64,000 bases of DNA, from positions 1 through 64,000 of the forward strand of contig JAZRUG010000007.1 of NCBI GenBank assembly GCA_045652425.1, in the 5' to 3' direction. Positions 33,845 through 42,321 of this stretch are shown one piece after another. Position 1 is the first letter of the stretch. Every line of letters starts with the position of its first letter. Both the position numbers and the translations under genes were made by a program. The DNA is from RGIG1995 sp045652425. Its GTDB lineage: Bacteria > Bacillota > Clostridia > Oscillospirales > CAG-272. Below the pieces are notes generated by a model. It saw only the letters and a list, made by a program, of their open reading frames with translations. It ran no database searches and was not told the origin of the DNA.

Positions 33845-34477
33845 TTAGGCGCGAATTGATTTCAATATCAATTCTGTTATTTTAGCTATATCTCCGCGTC
33901 CGTCAACGGACTTAAGGATTCCCTTCTTGCCGTAGTACTCCTTAAGAGGTTCTGTCTGATCGTGATAAATCTTAAGTCTCTCGAGTACTGTCTCGGGCTG
34001 GTCATCCTTACGGATTATAAGATTTGCGCCGCATTTGTCGCAAGTCTTGTTATCCTTTGTAGGAATATACTTGATATGATAAGACATACCGCACGCTTCA
34101 CACACACGGCGTCCGCTCATACGTTCAACAATGTCGGCATCGTCAACGTCAATGTCAACGACGTAATCAATTTTTACGCCAAGCTCGTCAAGCGCTTCCG
34201 CCTGAGGAACTGTGCGGGGGAAACCGTCAAGAATAAAGCCGTTCTTGCAGTCGTCTGCTGTAAGACGTTCTTTAATAATTCCGATTACCACTTCGTCGGG
34301 AACAAGGGCTCCCTTTTCGGTATATGACTTTGCAGCCAAGCCCATTTCTGTTCCGTTCTTTATCGCTTCGCGAATAATCGCTCCGGTGGAGATGGTGGGT
34401 ATCGAGCAGATTTCAGCAATCTTCTCTGCTTGAGTACCCTTACCTGCGCCGGGCGCTCCAAGGAATATTATCTTCAT
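33845..34477 (-). CDS. adk: Adenylate kinase (zinc-type LID)
   Basis: A 210-residue enzyme for ATP + AMP = 2 ADP. The P-loop GAPGAGKGTQ, DGFPRTVPQAEAL and the LID with CEACGMSYH...CDKCGANL (four cysteines, zinc-binding form of Gram-positives) are present. It follows secY by 9 bp. Confidence 0.97.
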   Translation of the reverse strand: MKIIFLGAPGAGKGTQAEKIAEICSIPTISTGAIIREAIKNGTEMGLAAKSYTEKGALVPDEVVIGIIKERLTADDCKNGFILDGFPRTVPQAEALDELGVKIDYVVDIDVDDADIVERMSGRRVCEACGMSYHIKYIPTKDNKTCDKCGANLIIRKDDQPETVLERLKIYHDQTEPLKEYYGKKGILKSVDGRGDIAKITELILKSIRA

Positions 34478-34486
34478 ATTGTCTCC

Positions 34487-35785
34487 TTAATCCAAGAAAC
34501 CTTTGTAATGACGCATTGTCATTTCTGCTTCTACTGCGCGTACAAGTTCAATTACAACACCTACAACGATGATTATTGATGAACCACCAAATGCAAGGCT
34601 TCCGATACCTGCGCCGAGAGATGCGGTTGCTATCATATTGATTACGAGAGGTAATACTGCGATAACACTAAGCATTAAAGCGCCGATAAGAATAATCTTA
34701 TTAAGAACCTTTGTAATATAGTCCGAGGTAGGCTTACCGGGACGAATACCGGGAATAAATCCACCGTTCTTCTTAAGGTTGTTTGAAACTTCTACAGGAT
34801 TAAAGGAAATCGCAATGTAGAAATATGCAAATGCAATTATAAGTATTACAAATATAATCGCATATACGGGAGATTCATAAGAGAACACTTCAAGGAAGTT
34901 GTACCAGAATGAACCTTCCTTAGGTTGACTCAACAATGCTGCAATGGTAGTGGGAAGTCCGAGAATGGAGTTCGCAAAAATTATCGGCATAACACCGGAC
35001 ATATTAACCTTAATAGGAAGGTTAGTGCTCTGTCCACCGTACATCTTTCTACCAACAACCTTCTTCGCGTACTGAACGGGAAGACGGCGTTCGCTTTCAC
35101 TCATAAATACTATGAATGTAAGCATTGAAAGACCGATAATCATAACAACCAATGCATATACGAGCCCCTTCCAGCCGCCTGTGAACATCTGTGTAAACAT
35201 ATCAATGAGGAATGAGGGAAGTCCCGCAAGGATATTAGCAAAAAGTATAATGGATACACCGTTGCCGATACCGTAGTCATTGATCTGTTCAGCGAGCCAC
35301 ATAATCAAGGCTGAACCTGCTACGTAACATGCCAAAACAACTATTGCTGCAAATACTGATTTGTTCAAAATCAAACCGTTTACTCTCATAAACATGTAGT
35401 AACCGTATGCAGTAATAAGTGCTATGCCGATAGTTACGTAACGGCTGATCTGGTTAATCTTCTTCTTACCTTCTTCGCCGTCTTTGGAAAGTCTTTCCAA
35501 GGCGGGAATAGCAATAGTAAGAAGCTGCATAATAATCTGTGATGTGATATAAGGTGAAACCGAAAGAGCAAACAAGGTTGCCTGCGCGAACGCATCACCT
35601 GAAAGAACGTTGATATACTGGAAGAAAGATCCGGAGCTCTCCATAAGAGCGCTGAGCATTTCCGAATTAATGTAAGGTACCGGAATAACAGCACCTACAC
35701 GATAAAGTATAACTATCATGAGTGTGAAAAGTATCTTACTTCTAAGTTCGGGAATCTTCCAACCATTCTTCAATGTCTGAAGCAT
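34487..35785 (-). CDS. secY: Preprotein translocase subunit SecY
   Basis: A 432-residue channel protein with ten membrane helices. ALPALERL-type cytoplasmic words (IAIPALERLSKDGEEGKKKI), the plug region near residue 60 and the C5 loop GGFIPGIRPGKPTSDYI are standard. Its ATG follows the rplO stop codon directly with no gap, so the pair is translationally coupled. Confidence 0.98.
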   Translation of the reverse strand: MLQTLKNGWKIPELRSKILFTLMIVILYRVGAVIPVPYINSEMLSALMESSGSFFQYINVLSGDAFAQATLFALSVSPYITSQIIMQLLTIAIPALERLSKDGEEGKKKINQISRYVTIGIALITAYGYYMFMRVNGLILNKSVFAAIVVLACYVAGSALIMWLAEQINDYGIGNGVSIILFANILAGLPSFLIDMFTQMFTGGWKGLVYALVVMIIGLSMLTFIVFMSESERRLPVQYAKKVVGRKMYGGQSTNLPIKVNMSGVMPIIFANSILGLPTTIAALLSQPKEGSFWYNFLEVFSYESPVYAIIFVILIIAFAYFYIAISFNPVEVSNNLKKNGGFIPGIRPGKPTSDYITKVLNKIILIGALMLSVIAVLPLVINMIATASLGAGIGSLAFGGSSIIIVVGVVIELVRAVEAEMTMRHYKGFLD

Positions 35786-36229
35786 TTATACCACCTCAGT
35801 CTTTCCGCCCGCTGCTTCGATCTTTTCTTTTGCAGCAGCGGAGAAGATTTTAGCTTTAACGGTTAATTTCTTTGTGATTTCGCCGTTGCCCAGAATCTTA
35901 AGACCGTCAAGTTCCTTGCCAACCAAGCCGCACTCGATAAGAGCTGCCAAATCAACTACGTCACCGTCGTTGAATTTAGCGTCGAGTTTGCTTATGTTAA
36001 CAATAGCATATTCCTTTGCAAATCTGTTCTTGAATCCTCTTTTGGGAAGGCGTCTGTAAAGGGGAATCTGTCCACCTTCAAATCCGGGACGTACACCGCC
36101 GCCTGAACGAGCGTTCTGACCCTTGTGACCCTTACCTGCTGTCTTTCCGTTACCGGAACCGGCACCGCGTCCTTTGCGGTATGCGCTCTTTACAGAGCCT
36201 TCTGCCGGAGAAAGTTCATGGAGTTTCAT
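35786..36229 (-). CDS. rplO: 50S ribosomal protein L15
   Basis: A 147-residue protein with the Gly- and Arg-rich extended N-terminus (GRGAGSGNGKTAGKGHKGQNARSGGG) that threads into 23S rRNA, and a globular C-terminal domain. It follows rpmD by 12 bp. Confidence 0.98.
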   Translation of the reverse strand: MKLHELSPAEGSVKSAYRKGRGAGSGNGKTAGKGHKGQNARSGGGVRPGFEGGQIPLYRRLPKRGFKNRFAKEYAIVNISKLDAKFNDGDVVDLAALIECGLVGKELDGLKILGNGEITKKLTVKAKIFSAAAKEKIEAAGGKTEVV

Positions 36230-36241
36230 TGTATTTCCTCC

Positions 36242-36427
36242 TTATCCTTCAATCTTTTCCACCTTAACAAGGTGGGAAATAACCCTGATCTTACCGTTCA
36301 ATACATCGCCTTCAGCGTGTACGATAAAATCACCGATTTTGCCAAGTCCGAGTGACTTAGCTGTTGTCTTCTGGTTAGGCTTTGTGCCGATGAGGCTTTT
36401 TACGAGCGTTACTTTTACGTTTGCCAT
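36242..36427 (-). CDS. rpmD: 50S ribosomal protein L30
   Basis: A 61-residue protein; VKVTLVKSLIGTKPNQKTTAKSLGL is the typical start. It lies 12 bp after rpsE with AGGAGG upstream. Confidence 0.97.
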   Translation of the reverse strand: MANVKVTLVKSLIGTKPNQKTTAKSLGLGKIGDFIVHAEGDVLNGKIRVISHLVKVEKIEG

Positions 36428-36439
36428 AATTGTGCCTCC

Positions 36440-36943
36440 TTAGTCTTTGATAGCTTCTACGCTTACGTCGCGGAGAGCTGCAATTTCTTCCATTGTACGA
36501 AGAGCCTTGAGTCCTTCAAATGTTGCCTTAACAACGTTTGTAGGATTGTTTGAACGAAGGCACTTAGCACGAATGTTCTTTATACCTGCCATTTCAACAA
36601 CGGCACGGCATGTTCCACCAGCGATGATACCGGTACCTTCTGCGGCGGGCTTAAGGAGAACCTTACCTGCGCCGTAGATACCCATTACCTCGTGAGGAAT
36701 TGTATCACCCTTCATGGATACTGTAATCATATTTTTCTTCGCATCTTCGATACCCTTGCGGATAGCATCCGGAACTTCGGCTGCTTTACCGAGACCGTAA
36801 CCAACATGGCCCTGACCGTCGCCAACTACCATGATTGCTGTAAATCTTGCAATACGGCCGCCCTTAACTGTCTTGGAAACACGGTTGAGAGCTACGAGTT
36901 TTTCCTGAAGATCGAGTGTCGAAGCATCTATTCTCTGATTCAT
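36440..36943 (-). CDS. rpsE: 30S ribosomal protein S5
   Basis: A 167-residue protein with the double-stranded-RNA-binding-like N-terminal domain (EKLVALNRVSKTVKGGRIARFTA) and the S5 C-terminal domain (GTGIIAGGTCRAVVEMAGIKNI). It sits near the mRNA entry tunnel and affects accuracy. 21 bp separate it from rplR. Confidence 0.98.
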   Translation of the reverse strand: MNQRIDASTLDLQEKLVALNRVSKTVKGGRIARFTAIMVVGDGQGHVGYGLGKAAEVPDAIRKGIEDAKKNMITVSMKGDTIPHEVMGIYGAGKVLLKPAAEGTGIIAGGTCRAVVEMAGIKNIRAKCLRSNNPTNVVKATFEGLKALRTMEEIAALRDVSVEAIKD

Positions 36944-36964
36944 TAAACTTTTCCTCCTGTTTCC

Positions 36965-37324
36965 TTAGAACTTAAGTCCGCCCTCACGAGCAGCTTCTGC
37001 GAGTTCCTTAACACGTCCGTGATAAAGGTTACCGCCACGGTCGAATACAACTTCTGTGATGCCCTTTTCGAGAGCTCTTTCAGCGATTGTCTTACCAATC
37101 TGCTTTGCGGCTTCTTTGTTACCGCCGTATCCTGCAAAGGCCTTTTCCAAAGTGGATGCGGATACCAATGTTACGCCCTTAGTATCGTCAATAACCTGAA
37201 CCTGAATGTTCTGAAGTGAACGATATACGCAAAGGCGAGGTCTTTCGGTAGTACCCGAAATCTTTGCTCTAATTCTCTTATGTCTCTTAAGACGCTGAGC
37301 CTTACTATCTTTTCTTGATACCAT
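36965..37324 (-). CDS. rplR: 50S ribosomal protein L18
   Basis: A 119-residue 5S rRNA-binding protein. The start KAQRLKRHKRIRAKISGTTERPRLCVYRS and the end LYHGRVKELAEAAREGGLKF are standard. It lies 18 bp after rplF. Confidence 0.98.
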   Translation of the reverse strand: MVSRKDSKAQRLKRHKRIRAKISGTTERPRLCVYRSLQNIQVQVIDDTKGVTLVSASTLEKAFAGYGGNKEAAKQIGKTIAERALEKGITEVVFDRGGNLYHGRVKELAEAAREGGLKF

Positions 37325-37342
37325 TCTGTTCCACTCCTTTCA

Positions 37343-37882
37343 TTATTTACCGGCCTTACCGGCTTTGCGGCGAATTCTCTCGTCGGAGTACTTAACGCCC
37401 TTACCAAGGTAGGGTTCCGGAGGTCTCTTGCTTCTGATTTCAGCTGCGAGCTGACCAACCTTCTGCTTGTCTGTACCCTTAACGATTATCTGGTTAGCAT
37501 TGGGAACTTCAATTGTAATTCCGTCTGCTTCTTCGAATGTGATAGGATGTGAGTAACCAAGGTTAAGAGTAAGTGTCTTACCTGCTTTTGCTGCTCTGTA
37601 ACCAACACCGTTGATATCGAGAGTCTTGCTGAAGCCTTTTGTTACACCTTCTACCATGTTGCTCAACAATGTTCTTGTCAAGCCGTGGAGAGCTTTGTGC
37701 TCTTTCATCTCGGAGGGACGTTCAACGATAAGTTCGTTGCCTTCCTTCTTGATGATCATATCTTTGTGAAGTGCCTGAGTCATAGTACCCAAAGCGCCTT
37801 TAACTGTTACAACGTTACCTGCTTCGATCTTTACATCTACGCCTGCAGGAACTTCAATCGGTTTTCTACCTATTCTAGACAT
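37343..37882 (-). CDS. rplF: 50S ribosomal protein L6
   Basis: A 179-residue protein of two similar domains; SRIGRKPIEVPAGVDVKIE begins it and GKGVKYSDERIRRKAGKAGK ends it, near the sarcin-ricin loop. It is 18 bp after rpsH. Confidence 0.98.
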   Translation of the reverse strand: MSRIGRKPIEVPAGVDVKIEAGNVVTVKGALGTMTQALHKDMIIKKEGNELIVERPSEMKEHKALHGLTRTLLSNMVEGVTKGFSKTLDINGVGYRAAKAGKTLTLNLGYSHPITFEEADGITIEVPNANQIIVKGTDKQKVGQLAAEIRSKRPPEPYLGKGVKYSDERIRRKAGKAGK

Positions 37883-37900
37883 CTCTTCTTACCTCCCCGA

Positions 37901-38296
37901 TTACCATACAAAGGCAAGTACTTCGCCGCCAACATTCTCTTTACGAGCCTTCTTGTCGGTCATAATGCCCTTGGGTGTGGATACGATAGCGATGCCGAGA
38001 CCGTTCATAACCTTCGGCATATCTTCACAGTTTGAATAAACTCTGAGGCCGGGCTTAGATACTCTCTTAAGTCCCTGGATAACTCTCTGCTTATTCTTGT
38101 ACTTAAGTGTGATTCTGATAACGCCCTGCTTACCGTCTTCAATGATTTCATAGCCCTTTACAAAACCTTCTGCAACGAGAATGTCTGCAATTGCCTTCTT
38201 CATGTTAGAAGCAGGAACATCAACTGTTTCGTGTTTTGCGCTGTTTGCATTTCTGATACGCGTGAGCATATCAGCAATAACGTCTGACATTTGCAT
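37901..38296 (-). CDS. rpsH: 30S ribosomal protein S8
   Basis: A 131-residue protein that binds the central domain of 16S rRNA. I start it at the ATG at 38296 (MQMSDVIADMLTRIRNAN); GGAGG is 8 bp upstream. A further in-frame ATG at 38311 overlaps that Shine-Dalgarno and is rejected. In E. coli S8 represses the spc operon. Confidence 0.97.
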   Translation of the reverse strand: MQMSDVIADMLTRIRNANSAKHETVDVPASNMKKAIADILVAEGFVKGYEIIEDGKQGVIRITLKYKNKQRVIQGLKRVSKPGLRVYSNCEDMPKVMNGLGIAIVSTPKGIMTDKKARKENVGGEVLAFVW

Positions 38297-38437
38297 TTTT
38301 ATTTCCTCCATATATGCAAGTTATATTTCTTGCCGCCCATTATATAATTTATGGGCTGCATACCGGGGGTTAAAGTATTGTACTTTCCTACCGGCAGGTT
38401 TGGAAGCTTTATTAGCTTTTTTACTGATTAATTTTAA
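38297..38437 (-). promoter_or_regulatory. Structured 141-nt spacer between rpsN and rpsH
   Basis: This is by far the longest gap between intact genes inside the cluster, whose other gaps are mostly 0-70 bp. On the minus strand GCAGCCCAT pairs with ATGGGCGGC across an AT-rich loop, and CCTGCCGGTAGG forms another short hairpin. No open frame or clear promoter is visible. It could be a regulatory or processing site, since S8 is a known autoregulator in other bacteria. Confidence 0.4.
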
Positions 38438-38623
38438 TTACCAGCTTGCTTTACGCACGCCCGGAATCTCGCCCTTATAAGCCAGCTCGCGGAAACAAAT
38501 ACGGCAGATACCATATTTGCGGAGGTAAGCGTGAGGACGACCGCAGATCTTACATCTGTTGTATTCACGAGTGGAATACTTCTGTGTTTTCTGCTGCTTT
38601 AAAACCATTGCCTTCTTTGCCAC
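38438..38623 (-). CDS. rpsN: 30S ribosomal protein S14, zinc type (type Z)
   Basis: A 61-residue short form of S14 with CKICGRPHAYLRKYGICRICF, a four-cysteine zinc site. The first 19 residues are basic. It lies 16 bp after rplE. Confidence 0.97.
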   Translation of the reverse strand: MAKKAMVLKQQKTQKYSTREYNRCKICGRPHAYLRKYGICRICFRELAYKGEIPGVRKASW

Positions 38624-38639
38624 GATTTATTCCTCCTTA

Positions 38640-39179
38640 TTACTTTGCGAACGGTGCGCCCATCAATGTGAGAAGCTCTCTTGCTTCTTCATCTGTCTGA
38701 GCTGTCGTTACAAATGCGATATCCATACCGCGAATCTTATCAACCTTATCGTATTCGATTTCAGGGAAGATCAACTGTTCTTTCAAACCGAGAGAGTAGT
38801 TACCTCTACCGTCGAAAGCGTTGGGGTTGATACCCTTGAAGTCACGAACACGAGGAAGTGAGAAGTTGAAAAGACGATCCATAAATTCGTACATCTTTTC
38901 GCCTCTGAGTGTTACTTTAACACCGATCTTCATTCCCTGTCTGAGCTTGAAGTTCGCAACGGACTTCTTAGCGTATGTGGGAACTGCCTTCTGGCCGGAT
39001 ATCATTGTTACTTCTTCGATAACGTTTTCAATTACCTTTGAGTTATCCTTAGCATCACCTGTACCAACGTTGATAACGATCTTGTCGAAACGGGGAATCT
39101 GCATAGGGCTCTTGTAATTGAACTTCTTCATAAGAGCGGGGGCTACTTCTGACTTATAATAATCTCTGAGTCTTGCCAT
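38640..39179 (-). CDS. rplE: 50S ribosomal protein L5
   Basis: A 179-residue 5S rRNA-binding protein at the central protuberance. MQIPRFDKIVINVGTGDAKDN and GMDIAFVTTAQTDEEARELLTLMGAPF are standard. It lies 21 bp after rplX. Confidence 0.98.
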   Translation of the reverse strand: MARLRDYYKSEVAPALMKKFNYKSPMQIPRFDKIVINVGTGDAKDNSKVIENVIEEVTMISGQKAVPTYAKKSVANFKLRQGMKIGVKVTLRGEKMYEFMDRLFNFSLPRVRDFKGINPNAFDGRGNYSLGLKEQLIFPEIEYDKVDKIRGMDIAFVTTAQTDEEARELLTLMGAPFAK

Positions 39180-39200
39180 TGTTCTTTACCTCCGCAATTC

Positions 39201-39518
39201 TTACAGCGCCTGACCGCATTTTGCACAAACGCGGATCTTCTTGCCGTCTTTGATTTCGTGTTTAATTCTAACGCCCTTGTCGCACTTGGAGCAGTAAATC
39301 TGAACCTTGTCTGCGTACATAGCGCCTTCTACTTTGATGATACCGCCTGCTTCGCCCTGTCTTCTGGGTTTAACATGCTTACTTACGATGTTTGCACCTG
39401 CAACGATAACTTTGCCTTCCTCGGGGGAGACTTCAATTACCTTGCCCTTAGTGCCCTTATCGTCGCCGGAAATAACAACTACAGTATCATCTTTTCTTAC
39501 GTGAACTTTCTTATTCAT
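39201..39518 (-). CDS. rplX: 50S ribosomal protein L24
   Basis: A 105-residue assembly-initiator protein with the KOW motif (DDTVVVISGDDKGTKGKVIEV). The end holds CSKC...CAKCG, a four-cysteine zinc-ribbon-like tail seen in some bacterial L24 proteins. It lies 12 bp after rplN. Confidence 0.97.
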   Translation of the reverse strand: MNKKVHVRKDDTVVVISGDDKGTKGKVIEVSPEEGKVIVAGANIVSKHVKPRRQGEAGGIIKVEGAMYADKVQIYCSKCDKGVRIKHEIKDGKKIRVCAKCGQAL

Positions 39519-39530
39519 GACAATACCTCC

Positions 39531-39899
39531 TTAAAGTACTTCCGGAGCAAGGGACAATATCTTAAGATAATCCTTTTCACGAAGTTCTCTCGCTACAGGA
39601 CCAAAGATACGTGTTCCTCTCGGGTTCTTATCTTCTTTAATTATAACAGCAGCGTTTTCGCCGAACTTGATATATGAACCGTCGTTTCTTCTGATGCCCT
39701 TAACTGTTCTTACGACTACAGCCTTTACGACTTCGCCTTTCTTAACCTGGCCGCCGGGAGCAGCTTTCTTAACTGAACAAACTACAACGTCACCGATATT
39801 TGCATAACGTCTGCCTGTTCCGCCGAGCACGCGAATACACATAAGTTCTTTAGCGCCGGTGTTGTCCGCCACTTTCATATATGATTGCTGTTGTATCAC
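39531..39899 (-). CDS. rplN: 50S ribosomal protein L14
   Basis: A 122-residue protein at the subunit interface. MIQQQSYMKVADNTGAKELMCIRVLGG and IFGPVARELREKDYLKILSLAPEVL are standard. Confidence 0.98.
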   Translation of the reverse strand: MIQQQSYMKVADNTGAKELMCIRVLGGTGRRYANIGDVVVCSVKKAAPGGQVKKGEVVKAVVVRTVKGIRRNDGSYIKFGENAAVIIKEDKNPRGTRIFGPVARELREKDYLKILSLAPEVL

Positions 39900-39943
39900 T
39901 GCGTTTCCTCCTTTTCGATACGATTTTCGACGTATCTACTTTA

Positions 39944-40207
39944 TTACTTCGCCTTTTCGATGATTTCAACAAGTCTCCATCTCTTCGTCTTGGAGAGAGG
40001 TCTTGTTTCCATTATGCTAACTTTATCGCCAACATTGCACTCGTTCTTTTCGTCGTGTGCATGAAGTTTGATTGTGTTTTTAATAACCTTGCCGTACTTG
40101 GGGTGCTTAACGTTGTCTTCAATTGCTACAACGATTGTCTGTTCCATCTTATTGGAAATAACCTTACCAACACGGACTTTTCTGAGATTACGAACTACTT
40201 CACTCAT
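39944..40207 (-). CDS. rpsQ: 30S ribosomal protein S17
   Basis: An 87-residue OB-fold protein. The start at 40207 (MSEVVRNLRKVRVGKVISNKM) has GGAAGGAG upstream; an upstream in-frame extension to 40246 overlaps that site and is rejected. It lies 22 bp after rpmC. Confidence 0.97.
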   Translation of the reverse strand: MSEVVRNLRKVRVGKVISNKMEQTIVVAIEDNVKHPKYGKVIKNTIKLHAHDEKNECNVGDKVSIMETRPLSKTKRWRLVEIIEKAK

Positions 40208-40229
40208 GACTGTTTCTCCTTCCTGCAAC

Positions 40230-40418
40230 TTAAGCGTTCTTCTCACGAAGAATTGTCATTACGCGTGCGATATCCTTCTTGACATCTGCAATTCTGTGAG
40301 GGTTGTCAAGCTGGTTTATCGAATGCTGGAAGCGGAGGTTAAACAGTTCGCCCTTAAGCTCAGCAAGTTTTGCATTGAGCTCTTCGGAAGTTAATTTTCT
40401 GATTTCTTCAACTTTCAC
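40230..40418 (-). CDS. rpmC: 50S ribosomal protein L29
   Basis: A 62-residue helical protein at the exit tunnel, beginning MKVEEIRKLTSEELNAKLAELKGELFNLRFQ. Only 3 bp separate it from rplP, so translation is probably coupled. Confidence 0.97.
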   Translation of the reverse strand: MKVEEIRKLTSEELNAKLAELKGELFNLRFQHSINQLDNPHRIADVKKDIARVMTILREKNA

Positions 40419-40421
40419 GGC

Positions 40422-40856
40422 TTATACCTCCTCATCTTCGGATGCAGCGCTTTCCTTAACTACAAACTTGCACTTAATAGGAAGCTTGTGAGATGCAAGA
40501 CGCATAGCTTCTCTTGCAGCTTCTACTTCAACGCCGTCCATTTCAAACATTACTCTTCCGGGCTTAACAACAGCTACCCAGTATTCGGGAGAACCTTTAC
40601 CGGAACCCATTCGAGTTTCAGCAGGTTTTTCTGTTATAGGCTTGTCCGGGAAAATCTTAATCCAAACTTTACCGCCACGCTTTACGTAACGTGTCATAGC
40701 AATACGGGCTGCTTCTATCTGGTTGCTTGTGATCCAAGCGGGTTCTGTAGCTACGAGGCCGTATGAACCGTAGGAGATAGTGTTGCCACGAGTTGCCTTA
40801 CCTTTAAGTCTACCGCGCTGTACGCGTCTGTATTTTACTCTCTTAGGCATTAACAT
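40422..40856 (-). CDS. rplP: 50S ribosomal protein L16
   Basis: A 144-residue protein near the peptidyl-transferase centre. The sequence LMPKRVKYRRVQRGRLKGKATRGN is standard; an ATG two codons in (40850) is an equally possible start. It begins 3 bp after the rpsC stop. Confidence 0.96.
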   Translation of the reverse strand: MLMPKRVKYRRVQRGRLKGKATRGNTISYGSYGLVATEPAWITSNQIEAARIAMTRYVKRGGKVWIKIFPDKPITEKPAETRMGSGKGSPEYWVAVVKPGRVMFEMDGVEVEAAREAMRLASHKLPIKCKFVVKESAASEDEEV

Positions 40857-40859
40857 AGC

Positions 40860-41621
40860 TTACTTTGCGCCCCCTTCTTTGCGTTCTCTTCTAGGAGCAC
40901 GGTCGTTTCTGTCGCGTCTTTGACGATTGTCGCGACGGTCACGCTTGTCGGGCTTAACGTCTACCTTTGCTTCTGCAAAGCGGTTCTTGCCGTCGTGAAG
41001 TACTTCACCCTTGTAGATCCAAACCTTAACACCGATCTTACCGTATGTTGTGTTTGCTTCAAAGAAGCCATACTCAATATCAGCGCGAAGTGTCTGAAGC
41101 GGAATAGTACCTTCATGATAGTGCTCACTTCTTGCGATTTCAGCGCCGCCCAAACGACCGCTACATGTTACCTTGATACCCTTAGCACCAAGTCTCATTG
41201 TACGACCGATTGCCTGCTTCATAGCACGGCGGAACGAAATTCTGCGTTCAAGCTGTCCTGCAATGCTTTCAGCAACGAGCTGTGCATTGAGATCAGGATA
41301 CTTAACTTCTACAACGTTTACAGATACGGGCTTGTTGAGCATACCTTCGAGTGTAAGGCGGAGTTTTTCAATTTCTGCGCCGCCGCGTCCGATAATCATA
41401 CCGGGCTTAGCGCAGTGAATGAATACTCTCACTCTTGCACTGTCTCTTTCAATCTCAACCTTAGGAACGCCTGCAGCCTGCAAACTCTTCTTAAGATAAT
41501 TTCTTACTTTATAGTCGGATACAAGCGTATCGCCAAAGCACTCGTCTTTTTCGAACCATCTTGAATCCCAGTTTTTAATTACGCCCACACGTAAGCCGTG
41601 GGGATTAACCTTCTGACCCAT
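40860..41621 (-). CDS. rpsC: 30S ribosomal protein S3
   Basis: A 253-residue protein with a KH domain (FIHCAKPGMIIGRGGAEIEKLR) and the S3 C-terminal domain. The last 30 residues are an Arg/Asp-rich tail (DKRDRRDNRQRRDRNDR), an extension beyond the family core. S3 forms part of the mRNA entry helicase. Confidence 0.98.
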   Translation of the reverse strand: MGQKVNPHGLRVGVIKNWDSRWFEKDECFGDTLVSDYKVRNYLKKSLQAAGVPKVEIERDSARVRVFIHCAKPGMIIGRGGAEIEKLRLTLEGMLNKPVSVNVVEVKYPDLNAQLVAESIAGQLERRISFRRAMKQAIGRTMRLGAKGIKVTCSGRLGGAEIARSEHYHEGTIPLQTLRADIEYGFFEANTTYGKIGVKVWIYKGEVLHDGKNRFAEAKVDVKPDKRDRRDNRQRRDRNDRAPRRERKEGGAK

Positions 41622-41638
41622 TTTCGCTTGCTCCTTTC

Positions 41639-41995
41639 TTATACTCTTTCTTTTACGACAATTGTCATATGGCTTGTTCTCTTCAATATTCTGTCTGCGG
41701 AACCTCTTGCTCTGGGCATCATTCTCTTAAGAGTGGGGCCGGGGCATACGTAGCATTCCGATACATAAAGGTTTTTGCCGTCCATATTGAAGTTGTTTTC
41801 TGCATTAGCAACAGCGCTGTTCAACAACTTGAGAAGATATTCAGCTGCTGAATTGGGGATATTCTTAAGGATTGCCTGTGCCTTCTCCGTGTCTTTGTTT
41901 CTGATAAGATCAAGTACAATCTTTACCTTACGCGGTGAAATTCTGGCATATCTGAGAATCGCTCTTGCTTCTTTTACCTGTGCATTTGCTTCCAT
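41639..41995 (-). CDS. rplV: 50S ribosomal protein L22
   Basis: A 118-residue protein lining the exit tunnel with its beta-hairpin (GPTLKRMMPRARGSADRILKRTSH), the site of macrolide-resistance mutations in other bacteria. It lies 30 bp after rpsS. Confidence 0.98.
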   Translation of the reverse strand: MEANAQVKEARAILRYARISPRKVKIVLDLIRNKDTEKAQAILKNIPNSAAEYLLKLLNSAVANAENNFNMDGKNLYVSECYVCPGPTLKRMMPRARGSADRILKRTSHMTIVVKERV

Positions 41996-42025
41996 TACGG
42001 ATGATTCCTCCCTTCATTTCCCGTC

Positions 42026-42304
42026 TTATTTTGTGTTACTTGTCTTGGAACCGGAGTGGCCCTTGAACAATCTTGTAGGTGCGAATTCACCGAGCTTGTG
42101 TCCAACCATATCTTCGGTAATATATACCGGGATGTGCTTTCTACCGTCGTGAACTGCAATGGTGTGACCTACAAATTCCGGGAATATTGTGGAGGCCCTT
42201 GACCATGTCTTTATAACTTTCTTTTCATTGGCTTCGTTCATCGCAGCAATTCTTGCGAAAAGCTTTTCTTCGACAAACGGTCCCTTTTTCAAGCTTCTGC
42301 TCAT
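42026..42304 (-). CDS. rpsS: 30S ribosomal protein S19
   Basis: A 92-residue head protein; SRSLKKGPFVEEKLFARI and HTIAVHDGRKHIPVYITEDMVGHKLGEF are standard. It lies 17 bp after rplB. Confidence 0.98.
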   Translation of the reverse strand: MSRSLKKGPFVEEKLFARIAAMNEANEKKVIKTWSRASTIFPEFVGHTIAVHDGRKHIPVYITEDMVGHKLGEFAPTRLFKGHSGSKTSNTK

Positions 42305-42321
42305 TTATCGGTACCTCCTTC

